Source: Pyxidicoccus xibeiensis (GTDB lineage Bacteria > Myxococcota > Myxococcia > Myxococcales > Myxococcaceae). From it: a stretch of 64,000 nt of DNA. The stretch spans positions 93,454 through 157,453 of the forward strand of contig NZ_JAJVKV010000020.1 of assembly GCF_024198175.1 (NCBI RefSeq). Reading direction: 5' to 3'. A model generated the notes under the pieces. The model was not told where the DNA came from. It did not search any database and worked only from the letters and a program-made list of their open reading frames with translations. The position numbers and the translations under genes are program-made. Below, piece by piece: positions 14,469 to 24,999 of the stretch (the first letter of the stretch is position 1; each line of letters opens with the position of its first letter).

Positions 14469-14472
<4 letters not shown>
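13903..14472 (+). CDS. Triple zinc-ribbon protein of unknown function
   Basis: A 189-residue protein with three separate CxxC...CxxC zinc-ribbon modules: MIICPLCDHVQPEGTECDVC at the start, CRYCRNEQAQ...CDRC near residue 125, and CSSCHTPVRPGKACPEC near the end. Between the first two is an acidic/hydrophobic low-complexity linker with repeated ELELT, ELDLT and DLELT motifs. No catalytic motif is seen; it could be a scaffold or nucleic-acid-binding protein. Its TGA overlaps the ATG of the threonine synthase gene (ATGA), which implies translational coupling. Confidence 0.7.
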
Positions 14473-15806
<1,334 letters not shown>

Positions 15807-15809
15807 GCG

Positions 15810-16931
15810 TCAGTCCGCCTGGAGCGGCACGCGCTTGTCGATGGTGAGGCCGAAGCCCGACAGGCCGCGGTAGGTGATGTCCGTGTTGGTCATCACCTGG
15901 AGCGAGCGCACGCCCAGGTCGTAGACAATCTGGCAGCCCATGCCCAGGTCGCGCGTCTCCTGCGGGCCGCGCGCGGGGGCGCTGCTGCCGTCGGCGTTGC
16001 GCTTGTGGTGGATGCCGAAGTCGTCGCCGTGCATGCCGGGCAGGTACACGAGGACGCCGGTGCCCTCGCGGGCAATGCGCGCCAGCGCCCGGTCCAGCAG
16101 CGCGTTGCAGTTGCACGTCGGCGAGCCGAAGACGTCGCCCATGGCGCACGCGGCGTGCAGCCGCACCAGCGCGCTGGGCTTCGACGCGGGGTCGCCCTTC
16201 ACCAGCACCAGCGACTTCGCGCCGTCGGGCATCCACGTGTACGTGAGGGCGGTGAACTCGCCGTACTTCGTGGTGACGGTGTGCTGTCCCGGCTCGCGGC
16301 GCACCAGCCGGTCCTTGCGGCGGCGGTACTCGATGAGGTCCGCGATGGTGATGACGGACAGCTTGTGCTCGCGGGCGAAGAGCATCAGGTCCGGCATCCG
16401 CATCATGGTGCCGTCGTCCTTCACCAGCTCGCAGAGGATGCCGGAGGACTCCAGGCCCGCCAGGCGGGACAGGTCCACCGTGGCCTCGGTGTGGCCGGCC
16501 CGGCGCAGCACGCCGCCCTCGCGGTAGCGCAGCGGGAAGATGTGGCCGGGGCGCAGGAAGTCGTCCGCCTTGCTGCTCGGGTCGACGAGGGCGCGAATCG
16601 TCTTGGCGCGGTCCGCGGCCGACACGCCGGTGCTGGTGCCGTGCCGGTAGTCCACGGACACGGTGAAGGCGGTGCGGTGCGACTCGGTGTTGTCCGCCAC
16701 CATCTGCGGCAGCCGCAGCGCGTCCAGCCGCTCGGCCAGCATGGGCTGGCAGACGATGCCGCTGGTGTGGCGGACCATGAAGGCCAGGTGCTCGGGCGTC
16801 ACCAGCTCCGCGGCCATGATGAGGTCACCCTCGTTCTCACGGTCCTCGTCGTCCGCGACGATGACGAACTTGCCTTCGCGGATGTCGCGAATGGCGTCCT
16901 CGATGGAGGAGAGCTGGGTGTCGTGACTCAT
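15810..16931 (-). CDS. ribBA: RibBA-like protein: active-looking DHBP synthase, degenerate GTP cyclohydrolase II domain
   Basis: A 373-residue riboflavin-pathway protein. The N-terminal half (about 5-205) is 3,4-dihydroxy-2-butanone 4-phosphate synthase with the metal-binding DDEDRENEGD (27-36), RHTSG and HTEATVDL, and should be active. The C-terminal half aligns with GTP cyclohydrolase II and keeps three zinc cysteines (Cys262, Cys273, Cys275), but the surrounding HSECLTGD-type motif reads HAACAMGD, RCDCG reads TCNCN, and the catalytic EGRG-type motif reads MHGD (300-303). That half is therefore probably not a working cyclohydrolase. The ATG at 16931 begins the family-like N-terminus; no strong ribosome site precedes it. 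I saw no FMN riboswitch upstream. Confidence 0.86.
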   Translation of the reverse strand: MSHDTQLSSIEDAIRDIREGKFVIVADDEDRENEGDLIMAAELVTPEHLAFMVRHTSGIVCQPMLAERLDALRLPQMVADNTESHRTAFTVSVDYRHGTSTGVSAADRAKTIRALVDPSSKADDFLRPGHIFPLRYREGGVLRRAGHTEATVDLSRLAGLESSGILCELVKDDGTMMRMPDLMLFAREHKLSVITIADLIEYRRRKDRLVRREPGQHTVTTKYGEFTALTYTWMPDGAKSLVLVKGDPASKPSALVRLHAACAMGDVFGSPTCNCNALLDRALARIAREGTGVLVYLPGMHGDDFGIHHKRNADGSSAPARGPQETRDLGMGCQIVYDLGVRSLQVMTNTDITYRGLSGFGLTIDKRVPLQAD

Positions 16932-17172
16932 GGAGGTGTCGGTCCGCCGGGAAGGCTGCATGTCGTGGGCGCATGTAGCGTGGGCGTCCCGGGCTCGCAA
17001 GGCAACCTGCTGGCGGCTGTGTGTTCCGGTGATGGGCCGGATGAGCGCCACAGGGCCACCGGGCGGGCGGCAGGGTGGGGAGAGGTCGTTGGTTGGGGGG
17101 CCTACGGTCGGCGGGCGGGCGGGTGGCGACTCGACGGGTTGGCCGGGCTGATGTAGGGTCCGCGGCTCCGTG

Positions 17173-17511
17173 ATGAGCGCCGATACCCAGGAAATGCGGA
17201 CCCAGATGGACCAGCTCCAGGAGAGCCTGTCCACCCGTCAGAGCACCACGAACTTCGCCCATGCGGGCGTGTCCACCATCGCCGCCCTGCTGATTGGGGG
17301 CGCGTCGGGCAAGCTGTTCTACGACTCGCTGCGCACTCCGGTGCTGGCGTGGGGCGCGGCCGCGCTGTCGCTGGCGCTGCTGGTGTACGCCTTCCGCAAC
17401 TACCGCACCGGTCGCAAGGTGCTGGTGGATGAGCTGAAGCGCTACGAGTCGATGCTGGAGCTGCGCCGCCAGCTGCGGCTGGACGACCCGGCCGCGCTGC
17501 TGCCCCGGTGA
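17173..17511 (+). CDS. Small two-span membrane protein upstream of tmk
   Basis: A 112-residue protein with a short N-terminal amphipathic helix, two predicted membrane segments (about residues 33-52 and 57-75, ending LLVYAFRNY) and a basic cytoplasmic tail. I do not recognise the family. The ATG at 17173 is preceded by an in-frame GTG at 17170. Its TGA overlaps the GTG start of tmk, so the two are translationally coupled. The gene is divergent from the RibBA-like gene across about 240 bases. Confidence 0.68.
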   Translation: MSADTQEMRTQMDQLQESLSTRQSTTNFAHAGVSTIAALLIGGASGKLFYDSLRTPVLAWGAAALSLALLVYAFRNYRTGRKVLVDELKRYESMLELRRQLRLDDPAALLPR

Positions 17512-18164
17512 GCGCCGCGAAGAAGGCGGTCCGGAAGGGGCGCTTCATCGTCCTGGAGGGGCTCGACGGCGCCGGCACCACCACGCAGGTGGAGCGGCTG
17601 GCGGCGGTGCTGCGCGCGGAGGGGCACGAGGTGCTCACCACGCGCGAGCCCTCCGACGGGCCCGTGGGCACGATGATTCGCCAGGCCCTCACGGGCCGGC
17701 TGGGGCTGCCCGGTGGGGCGGGGCCCCTGTCCCCGGAGACGCTGGCGCTGCTGTTCGCGGCGGACCGGACGGACCACCTCACCGCGCGCGTGCTGCCCGC
17801 GCTGGCCGCGGGCAAGGTCGTCCTGTGCGACCGCTACGTGCTGTCCTCGCTCGCGTACCAGGGGGCCTCGCTGCCCATGGAGTGGGTGGACGCGGTGAAT
17901 GCGTGCGCGGTGTCTCCGGACCTGACGCTCTTCGTGGGCGTGGCGCCGGAGGTGGCGGCGCGGCGGCGCGCGGCCCGCGGTGGGCCGGCGGAGCTGTTCG
18001 AGGCGGACGAGGCGCAGCGGCGCATCGCGAAGCAGTACGTGGCGGCCATCCGCCTGCTCTCGACGCGGGAGCGCATCGTCCCCATCGACGGGGAGCAGGG
18101 CATCGAGGCCGTGACGGAGGCCTCGATGAAGGAGATTCGCAAGCTGCTCGGCCGCAAGCGCTGA
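17508..18164 (+). CDS. tmk: Thymidylate kinase with altered Walker A
   Basis: A 218-residue dTMP kinase: ATP + dTMP to ADP + dTDP. Family features are the DRY motif in LCDRYVLSSLAYQG, the substrate segment TREPSDGPVG and a C-terminal lid helix region with arginines (AARRRAARGG). The P-loop reads EGLDGAGTTTQ (17-27): the conserved Walker A lysine is Thr24, confirmed by the codons GGC ACC ACC ACG. This may be a tolerated lineage variant or a sign of altered activity. The GTG start overlaps the preceding stop codon. Confidence 0.88.
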   Translation: MSAAKKAVRKGRFIVLEGLDGAGTTTQVERLAAVLRAEGHEVLTTREPSDGPVGTMIRQALTGRLGLPGGAGPLSPETLALLFAADRTDHLTARVLPALAAGKVVLCDRYVLSSLAYQGASLPMEWVDAVNACAVSPDLTLFVGVAPEVAARRRAARGGPAELFEADEAQRRIAKQYVAAIRLLSTRERIVPIDGEQGIEAVTEASMKEIRKLLGRKR

Positions 18165-18173
18165 GCCGCGGCG

Positions 18174-18758
18174 TCAGCGGGGGAGGTCGAACTCGATGTC
18201 GGCCTCGGCGGCGCTGCCCGGGCACGAGCCGGCCAGTGTCCCCGTCAACTGCAGCTTCAGCCGCCCCGACAGCCAGACGTCGCTGTTGTGCTCCAGCACG
18301 AGCTGGCCCTTCACCTGCTGGACCGAGGGCTCCGTGGGAGGGGCGCCGAAGCAGCCGGTGTTGGCCCACGCTGCAACGACACCCGGCGAGTGCCCCGCAC
18401 CCGGGGTGAACGCAACCTGCCCCGACGTTTCGACGGGGACGGTGGTCGTGCCTTCCAGGGTCAGGGTTGCCGGTCCGGTGCCCAGCAGGGCCTCGTCCAG
18501 GGTGACGTTGATGCACACGCTCGTCTCGTCGTCGACGGCGTTGGGGATGGGGTCGTGGGTGCCGCAGAACCAGAGGCCGCGCGGCGTGACGGAGGGCAGC
18601 CGCTCGATGCGCTCCTCGTCGAAGTCCCTCCACGTCTCGCCATACTTCACCCGGAGGGTGTCCTCTTCCGCCTCCTTGGAGTCGCAGGCGGTGAGCGAGA
18701 GCAGCAGCAGCGCGAGGGGCCAGGGGGTGCGCCGGTAGTGGGACGGATTGCAACGCAT
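18174..18758 (-). CDS. Predicted lipoprotein of unknown function
   Basis: A 194-residue lipoprotein with signal peptide and lipobox (LALLLLSLTAC). The mature part holds several cysteines (in WFCGTHD, SVCINV, TGCFG and GSCPG) and reads like a small beta-rich domain. No named family is recognised. The ATG at 18758 gives a compact signal peptide; an in-frame ATG at 18773 adds five residues. It converges on tmk with nine bases between stops and diverges from the CinA-like gene. Confidence 0.65.
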   Translation of the reverse strand: MRCNPSHYRRTPWPLALLLLSLTACDSKEAEEDTLRVKYGETWRDFDEERIERLPSVTPRGLWFCGTHDPIPNAVDDETSVCINVTLDEALLGTGPATLTLEGTTTVPVETSGQVAFTPGAGHSPGVVAAWANTGCFGAPPTEPSVQQVKGQLVLEHNSDVWLSGRLKLQLTGTLAGSCPGSAAEADIEFDLPR

Positions 18759-18927
18759 GGACAGGTCGTTCATGCCGTCGGGTTGTGCAATCCAGGTGCC
18801 GGGAGGGTGCGAGAGGGAGAGGGCTGGACGAGAGGCCAGGAGGCGCATCGGATTTCTGATTCGGGCAACGGACTTCCGGGCGATTCCGTCTGCATCCGAA
18901 GCGCTTGCGCTAGAGTCCGGCCCCTCT

Positions 18928-19665
18928 ATGGAGCGCACCGGCGCAGCGGCGGTCATCATCGGAAACGAGGTCCTGACCGCCAAGGTGCAGGACCTCAACG
19001 GCCCCCATCTCATCAAGCGGCTGCGCGAGGTGGGCATTCCCCTGCGCTCGGTGGAAACCGTCCTCGACGACGTGGACGCCATCGTGGACGCGGTGGCCCG
19101 GGCCCGGCAGAAGGCGCGCTACGTCTTCACCAGCGGCGGCATCGGCCCCACGCACGACGACGTCACCGTGCGCGCGGTGGCCATGGCCATGGGCAAGCCG
19201 GTGGTGCGGCTGCCGGAGATGGTGGCCCTCATCACCGCGCGGGCGCCGGACGGCAAGGTGACGCCGGAGGGCATGCGGCTGGCGGACGCGCCGGAGGGCT
19301 CGGTGCTGCTGCCCCAGGCGGGCACCTGGTACCCGGTGCTGACGGTGGAGGACGTGTACCTGCTGCCCGGGGTGCCGCAGCTCTTCCGGATGCAGCTGGA
19401 GACGGTGCTCGGGCGCCTGAGCGGGACGCCGGTGGTGCTGAGCGCCCTCTACCTGCGCCTGGGCGAGAGCGACATCGCCGGCGTGCTGGACCGCGTGGCG
19501 CTGGACATGCCGCACGTGGCCATCGGCTCCTACCCGGAGTTCGACCCGGGCAAGGACTACCGGGTGAAGGTCACCGTGGAGGCCGCCGAGTCCGGCTCCG
19601 TGGAGGACGCCACGGGGCGCATCGTCAGCGGCCTTCCCGAAGGTGCGGTGGTGCGGCGGGAGTAG
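18928..19665 (+). CDS. CinA-like molybdopterin-binding-domain protein
   Basis: A 245-residue protein equal to the N-terminal MoCF/CinA domain: AAVIIGNEVL at the start, TSGGIGPTHDDVT around residues 69-81, and the LPGVPQLFRMQLE segment. Full CinA proteins add a C-terminal nicotinamide-nucleotide amidase, which is absent here. Stand-alone versions are annotated as molybdopterin-binding or pyrophosphatase-like proteins; the substrate is unclear. The ATG at 18928 is chosen because the family N-terminus begins there. It converges on the TPR gene 16 bases downstream. Confidence 0.82.
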   Translation: MERTGAAAVIIGNEVLTAKVQDLNGPHLIKRLREVGIPLRSVETVLDDVDAIVDAVARARQKARYVFTSGGIGPTHDDVTVRAVAMAMGKPVVRLPEMVALITARAPDGKVTPEGMRLADAPEGSVLLPQAGTWYPVLTVEDVYLLPGVPQLFRMQLETVLGRLSGTPVVLSALYLRLGESDIAGVLDRVALDMPHVAIGSYPEFDPGKDYRVKVTVEAAESGSVEDATGRIVSGLPEGAVVRRE

Positions 19666-19681
19666 CGCCCGCCGCCACCGG

Positions 19682-22600
19682 CTACAGCGACATCCCCAGC
19701 CGCTGGCGCAGCCGGAAGAAGTCGTCGGTGAAGGAGAAGGCGAGCAGCATGCGCAGCCGCTCGCCCTCGCGCACGGCCTGGAGCACGGGCTCCGCGGTGT
19801 CCAGGCGCGCTCCGGCGAAGTTCGGGTCCTCGCGCAGCACCATGCCCAGGCCCACGGCCACGTCGCCGCACATCAGCATGCCCGCGCGGTCCGCGGAGTA
19901 GTCCAGCGCGTCCAGCCACTGCGCCAGCTCCACCTTCTGCACGTCGCCCATGGCCATCGCCGGAGTCTCCAGCGCCTTGAGGGCCTTGCGCGAGTACGCC
20001 TTGCGCAGCTGCTTCACCGTCTCGTCGTTGCGCCGGCCCAGCGCGGTGAACTGCGGCGCGTGGATGCGGATGGAGCTGCCGAACAGGTCCGCCGTCTCGC
20101 CCTGCGACAGCTTCTCCAGCACCGCCGCCTTGTTCAGCAGGCCCAGCGCCGCGCGCCCCAGCAGGAACTTCTGCTCCCGCGCGTTGAAGCGCCGCACCAC
20201 GTCCTGGCCGATGCACACCGCCATCGGCTCGGTGGTCTCCAGCACCGTCAGCCCGCGCTTGGCCTGGTACGCGTCGAACTCCTCCACGCCGAAGACCTGC
20301 GCCACCGTGCGCATGGCCTTGTACACGGCCGAGTCCGGCTTCAGCTTGTCCGTCTTGGGGTTGACGCCCACGATGTCGAAGGTCGGCGGGTACACCTTCT
20401 CCAGCTGGTCGCCCACCGCGCGCAGCACCTCGAGCATCGGCCCGCGCGCCTGCGGGTGCAGCAGCACCGCGTCCACGTCCGTGGAGTTGAGCGCCTCGCG
20501 CGCCTCCTGCGCCAGCCGCGAGCGGCCCTCCATGTAGAAGGCCTGCTCCACCTCGTTGGCCGAGCGCAGGAACGTCAGCACCGCCGCCGCGCAGAAGGCC
20601 TTGTCGTTCTGCCGCAGGCCCTCCCACAGCTTGAAGAGCTTGTGCAGGCTGTCCACCCGCGTCGGGTCCTGGCGGAGGATCTGCCGGTGCTCTTCAATCG
20701 CCATCGGCACCGACGAGGTGTCTCGCGCGTACAGCTCCGCGAGCGCAGTGCGCGCCGTCAGGTTGGTGCCGTCTCCGTCCACCACCTGGCGGTACATCGC
20801 CGTGGCCCGCGCCGGCTCGGCCAGGGGCCCCGCGTACAGGTCCGCCGACCGCATCCGCAGCGTGGCCGCCCGCTTCGGGTCCACCGGCAGCTGCGTCTGG
20901 GCCTGCGCCTCCAGCAGCTGCGCCAGCTCCGGCAGGTTGCGAGCGCGCTCGTACAGCGTCACCAGCCGGTCGATGAGCGCCGGGTTGCCCGGCGTCAGCT
21001 CCAGCGCGCGGCGGTAGAGCGGGGTGGCCGCGGCCGCGTCGCCCAGGCCATCGTCGTAGGTGCGCGCCAGCTCCAGCGTGAGGCGTGCCCGGGCGTCCGC
21101 CGGCAGCTCCTGCTGCAGCAGCTTGTGCAGGCAGTCCACCGCGCCGGCCCAGTTGCGGCCCTGCGCGTGCAGCCCGGCCAGCCGCTCCAGCGCCTCTACG
21201 TTGCGGGGCAGGGTGGCCAGCACCGTCTGGTAGTGCGCCGCCGCGCGGCCCGAGTCATTCAGGTGCGTGGCGTACAGGTTGCCCAGCGTCAGGTGCAGCT
21301 GCGCCAGGGCGCGCGGGTCTCCGCCCTGCTGCACGCGCTGGCTCAGCATGGCGGCCGCGTCCGCGTACTGCTGCGCCTCCAGCAGCAGCGAGCCTCGCAG
21401 CTCCAGCGCCTCCGGCTGGCCCGGCTGCGCGGCCAGCGCCTTCTCCAGCAGCGCCAGCGCGCGCGGCTTGTCGCCCAGGGCCGTGTGGTACAGGCGCGCC
21501 GCGCCGACGAACGCCGTCGCCGCCGCGGTGCCGTCCTTCAGCGCCAGCTTCGCCTCACCGCGCCGCTCCTGCAGCGCCGCCAGGTCCGCCGAGCCGCCCC
21601 GCTGCGCGAGCAGCTCCTCCAGGCCCGTCTGCGCGGCGGGGTGCAGCGGGTCCTTCTCCAGCGCCTGCCGGTACAGCGCCGCCGCGCCGTCCGTGTCGCC
21701 CTGGCGTCCCGCGGCCAGCTTCGCCGCGGCGATGAGGGCGTCGATGATGCCGCGCGGGTCCCGGCTGGCGCCGGCCTCGGCTTCGAGGGCGGCGCGCGCC
21801 CCGGCCACGTCGCCCCGCTTGAGCGCCACGCGCCGCGCGCCCTGCAGCGCGGGCAGGCACTGCGGCTGCAGCTCCAGGGCCTGCTTGTAGAGGGCCGCCG
21901 CGCGCTCCAGGTCGTTGAAGCGCGTATCCGCCAGCTCGGCGGTGCGCAGCAGCATCTCCAGCGCCTCGTCGGCGTCCTGCGCCGCCGCCAGCCGCATGGT
22001 GTAGAGGCGCGCCAGCCCCGCTGCGTCACCGGCCTGCCGCAGCCCGCGCTCCAGCACGAAGGCCAGCCGCGCATCGCCCGGGTCGGCCTCGAAGGCGCGC
22101 TTGTACGCCTCCAGCGTGCCCTCGGCGGGCGTCTTGTCCAAATCCAGCGCGGCGGACAGGCGCAGCGCGGTGGCCAGGCGCGGGTCGTTCACCCGCTCGG
22201 CGATGCGCTGGCGCAGCTCGGCGCGGCGCGGGCGGTCCGCGGCGCGGATGCGCTCCAGCAGCGTGAGGGCGGTGAGGTTGCCCGTGTCCAGCCCCAGCAC
22301 CGCCTCGCAGCACTGGGCCGCGCGGGACGGCTCCTGGAAGCGGTCCAGGTACAGCCGCGCCAGCTTGAGGTACGCCGTCACCTTGGCCGCGGGCGTGCCA
22401 CCCACCTGCGTCTCGCGGTCCAGGATGGCCACCAGCTCCTTCACGTTGTCCTGGGCCAGGTACAGCCGCTCCAGGGCCCGCAGCGTGGCGGCGTGGCCGG
22501 GCGTCAGGCGCAGCACCTCCTGGTACGTGTCGATGGCCAGCTCCGGCCGGTGGAGGGCGTCCTCCCAGATGGCCGCGGCCTGGTACAGCGCGTTGGCGCG

Positions 22601-24751
22601 CTCCAGCGGGTCCGTGCGGTTGGCGGCCTCCGCGCGCAGCACCTCCACCAGGCTCTCCCACGCGTTCTGCGCCCGGTAGATGCGGGCCAGCGCGCGCAGC
22701 GCCGGGAAGTAGCTGGGCGCCAGCATCAGCGCCTCCTGGTAGGAGGCAACGGCCTCGTTCTCGCGCTGCAGCCGCTGCTCGTACAGCTCGCCAATCTTGT
22801 AGATGAGCGCGGCGGCCTGTTCCATGGAGGGGGAGGCCTCCGACTCCGCCCGGTACATGTCCACGAGCTTCTCCCAGCGGCCGTCCTGCGCGTACAGCCG
22901 GCCCAGCGCCTTGAGCGCGGGCAGGTAGGACGGGGACAGCGCCAGCACGCGCTCGTAGGCGGAGATGGCGCCCGCGCGGTCCTTCAGGTGCTCGTCGAGA
23001 ATCTCCGCGTTGCGGTGCAGGAGCGACAGCACCTGCTTGGTGTCGCTCGCGAGCGACGCCTCCAGGTCATGGGTGTCCAGCAGCTCGCGGTAGCGCGCGG
23101 CCCGCTCGTACAGCCGCGCCAGGTTGCGGATGGTGGGCAGGTGGTCCGACGCCAGGTCGAGGATGCGCTTCATGCACTCGATGGCGTGGTCCAGGTCCCC
23201 CAGCCGGTCCTCGTACACCACCGCCATCTTGTTCAGCGTGGTGATGAGCTGGTCGCGGTCGGACGTCTGGAGCAGGTCCTGCTCGTACATGGCCACCAGC
23301 TCCGCGAAGCGGCCCTGGCGCTCGTAGAGGCGGGTGAGGGCCTTCTGCGCGGGGAGGTAGCCGGGCTGCAGCTGGAGGCAGGTGTTGTAGCGGGTGATGG
23401 CGTCTTCCTGCCGGCCCAGCCGCTCCTCGAGGATCTCCGCCGCCTTGTACATGCGGGCGGCCTTCTGCTTCGCGTCCTCGGCGGCTGCGACCTCCGCGTC
23501 GAAGACGGAGACCAGCCCCTCCCAGTTCTGCATGCGGTAGTACAGCTTGCCCAGGCCCGCGAGCGCCGCCGCGTGGCCGGGGATGCGCGCGACGATGGCC
23601 TGGTAGCGCGCCGCCGCGTCCGCCTCGCGCTTGAGGGTCTCCTCGTACAGCGCGGCCAGGCGCAGGTTGGTGGCCACCAGCTCGCTCTCGTCGTTGAGCG
23701 AGCCCACGCGCGCCAGCAGCACGTCCGCCAGCTCCTCGTAGCGGCCCTGTGTCTCGTAGATGCCGGCCAGCTCGCTGAGCACCAGCGGCTCGTTCGGGGA
23801 CACGTTGCGCGCGGCCAGCAGCGCGGCCAGCGCGTCGTCGTTGCGGCCCGCGCGCTCGTAGACCTTGGCAATCTGCAGGTACGCGGGCGCCGCCTGCGCG
23901 CCCAGCGCTCCAGCCTCGGCCGTCAGCGCGGCGAGCAGCTCGTCGGTGCGGCCATCGCGCTCGGCCACGCGCTTCATGGCCGCCAGCAGCAGCAGGTCCG
24001 AGCGGTCCAGCGCGAAGGCCTCGCGGTAGAGGGCGGCGGCGGCCTCGCGCTGCTTCAGGCGCTCCTCGGCGAGCAGGCCTGCGGAGGTGAGGTAGTGCGC
24101 GCGCAGCGACGGCTGCTGCACGGCGGCGGACAGCAGCCGGTACACCTCCACCAGCGCCTGCGAGTCATTGCGCGCGGCGTAGACGGACTCGAGCTGGGTG
24201 AGGACGACCACGTCGGTGGGCCGGCGCTCCAGGCACAGCTTGAGGCACGCGGTGGAGTCGTCGTCGCGGGACAGGCGCTCCTGGAGGATGATGCCCTTCT
24301 CGAAGAGGAGCGCGGCCTGGTGGCGGGTGTCGCCGGTGGCGGCCAGCTCCGCGTCCAGCAACTGCAGCACCATCTGCCAGTTGCCCACGTCCGCGAAGAG
24401 GCGGCGCGCGGCGCGGATGTTGACGAGGTAGCGGGGCGCCAGCTTGTACGCGCTCTGGAAGGCCACGGCCGCGTTGCGCGGGTTCTTCAGCGGCTCCTCC
24501 CAGAGCAGGCCCACCTCGTGGAAGAGCAGCGCGGCGGCGTGCGGGTCCGTGGCGCTGAGGGCCTTTGCCTCGCGCTCCAGCGAGGCGATGCGCTCGCGGG
24601 CTTCATCCTCGGCGCTGGCGTTCACCGCCGCGACGGGCAGGGCGGCCGTGTTCTGTGCCAGCGTCTCCGTGGCGCTCTTCGCGGGCGCTCCGGGAATGGG
24701 CGGAGGGGCCACGGGGAGAGGGGGACGCGGGACGTCGTTGCGCTCGCTCAT
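19682..24751 (-). CDS. Giant TPR-repeat protein
   Basis: A 1689-residue protein, almost entirely tetratricopeptide-type helical repeats from about residue 60 on. Recurrent signatures are A-A-LYQAL-LAP-Y-PAL-AL-RLY and EKLVDMY-type helices, with regular spacing of roughly 34-40 residues. It starts with a Pro/Ala-rich segment (MSERNDVPRPPLPVAPPP). There is no signal peptide, membrane span or catalytic motif. The last 200 residues (after DPTRVDSLHKLFKLWEG) differ and may form a capping domain. Myxobacteria often use such proteins as large cytoplasmic scaffolds; the partner is unknown. A promoter-like pair lies 54-82 bases upstream. Confidence 0.83.
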   Translation of the reverse strand: MSERNDVPRPPLPVAPPPIPGAPAKSATETLAQNTAALPVAAVNASAEDEARERIASLEREAKALSATDPHAAALLFHEVGLLWEEPLKNPRNAAVAFQSAYKLAPRYLVNIRAARRLFADVGNWQMVLQLLDAELAATGDTRHQAALLFEKGIILQERLSRDDDSTACLKLCLERRPTDVVVLTQLESVYAARNDSQALVEVYRLLSAAVQQPSLRAHYLTSAGLLAEERLKQREAAAALYREAFALDRSDLLLLAAMKRVAERDGRTDELLAALTAEAGALGAQAAPAYLQIAKVYERAGRNDDALAALLAARNVSPNEPLVLSELAGIYETQGRYEELADVLLARVGSLNDESELVATNLRLAALYEETLKREADAAARYQAIVARIPGHAAALAGLGKLYYRMQNWEGLVSVFDAEVAAAEDAKQKAARMYKAAEILEERLGRQEDAITRYNTCLQLQPGYLPAQKALTRLYERQGRFAELVAMYEQDLLQTSDRDQLITTLNKMAVVYEDRLGDLDHAIECMKRILDLASDHLPTIRNLARLYERAARYRELLDTHDLEASLASDTKQVLSLLHRNAEILDEHLKDRAGAISAYERVLALSPSYLPALKALGRLYAQDGRWEKLVDMYRAESEASPSMEQAAALIYKIGELYEQRLQRENEAVASYQEALMLAPSYFPALRALARIYRAQNAWESLVEVLRAEAANRTDPLERANALYQAAAIWEDALHRPELAIDTYQEVLRLTPGHAATLRALERLYLAQDNVKELVAILDRETQVGGTPAAKVTAYLKLARLYLDRFQEPSRAAQCCEAVLGLDTGNLTALTLLERIRAADRPRRAELRQRIAERVNDPRLATALRLSAALDLDKTPAEGTLEAYKRAFEADPGDARLAFVLERGLRQAGDAAGLARLYTMRLAAAQDADEALEMLLRTAELADTRFNDLERAAALYKQALELQPQCLPALQGARRVALKRGDVAGARAALEAEAGASRDPRGIIDALIAAAKLAAGRQGDTDGAAALYRQALEKDPLHPAAQTGLEELLAQRGGSADLAALQERRGEAKLALKDGTAAATAFVGAARLYHTALGDKPRALALLEKALAAQPGQPEALELRGSLLLEAQQYADAAAMLSQRVQQGGDPRALAQLHLTLGNLYATHLNDSGRAAAHYQTVLATLPRNVEALERLAGLHAQGRNWAGAVDCLHKLLQQELPADARARLTLELARTYDDGLGDAAAATPLYRRALELTPGNPALIDRLVTLYERARNLPELAQLLEAQAQTQLPVDPKRAATLRMRSADLYAGPLAEPARATAMYRQVVDGDGTNLTARTALAELYARDTSSVPMAIEEHRQILRQDPTRVDSLHKLFKLWEGLRQNDKAFCAAAVLTFLRSANEVEQAFYMEGRSRLAQEAREALNSTDVDAVLLHPQARGPMLEVLRAVGDQLEKVYPPTFDIVGVNPKTDKLKPDSAVYKAMRTVAQVFGVEEFDAYQAKRGLTVLETTEPMAVCIGQDVVRRFNAREQKFLLGRAALGLLNKAAVLEKLSQGETADLFGSSIRIHAPQFTALGRRNDETVKQLRKAYSRKALKALETPAMAMGDVQKVELAQWLDALDYSADRAGMLMCGDVAVGLGMVLREDPNFAGARLDTAEPVLQAVREGERLRMLLAFSFTDDFFRLRQRLGMSL

Positions 24752-24804
24752 GGGAAGCCGGCTCCGGTGGCCAGGGCGGGGGAGGAGAGCCTGGCCGGTG
24801 CCGG

Positions 24805-24833
24805 TCGTAACACGCGCCCGACCGGTCTCTCAA
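24805..24833 (-). promoter_or_regulatory. Possible promoter of the TPR gene
   Basis: On the minus strand TTGAGA (24828-24833) and TTACGA (24805-24810) are separated by 17 bases, a fair match to the housekeeping consensus just upstream of the ATG at 24751. Confidence 0.4.
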
Positions 24834-24999
24834 CTTCCCGACTTTCCTGACGTTTTGGGTGCCAGCCACCCCAGGGAGCGGGCAGGCGGCGCACTCCGGG
24901 TGCGAGCCGGGGCGCTCCAGGCGGGGCGCGCCCAGGCCATCGCCGGGTGCATGTCGCACCATTCGCGCCTGGATGTTTTGAAGTGCCCGCGGAAGGGGG

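Noticed and set aside
16932..17172. FMN riboswitch upstream of the RibBA-like gene
   Set aside because: No conserved RFN-type blocks were found on the minus strand.
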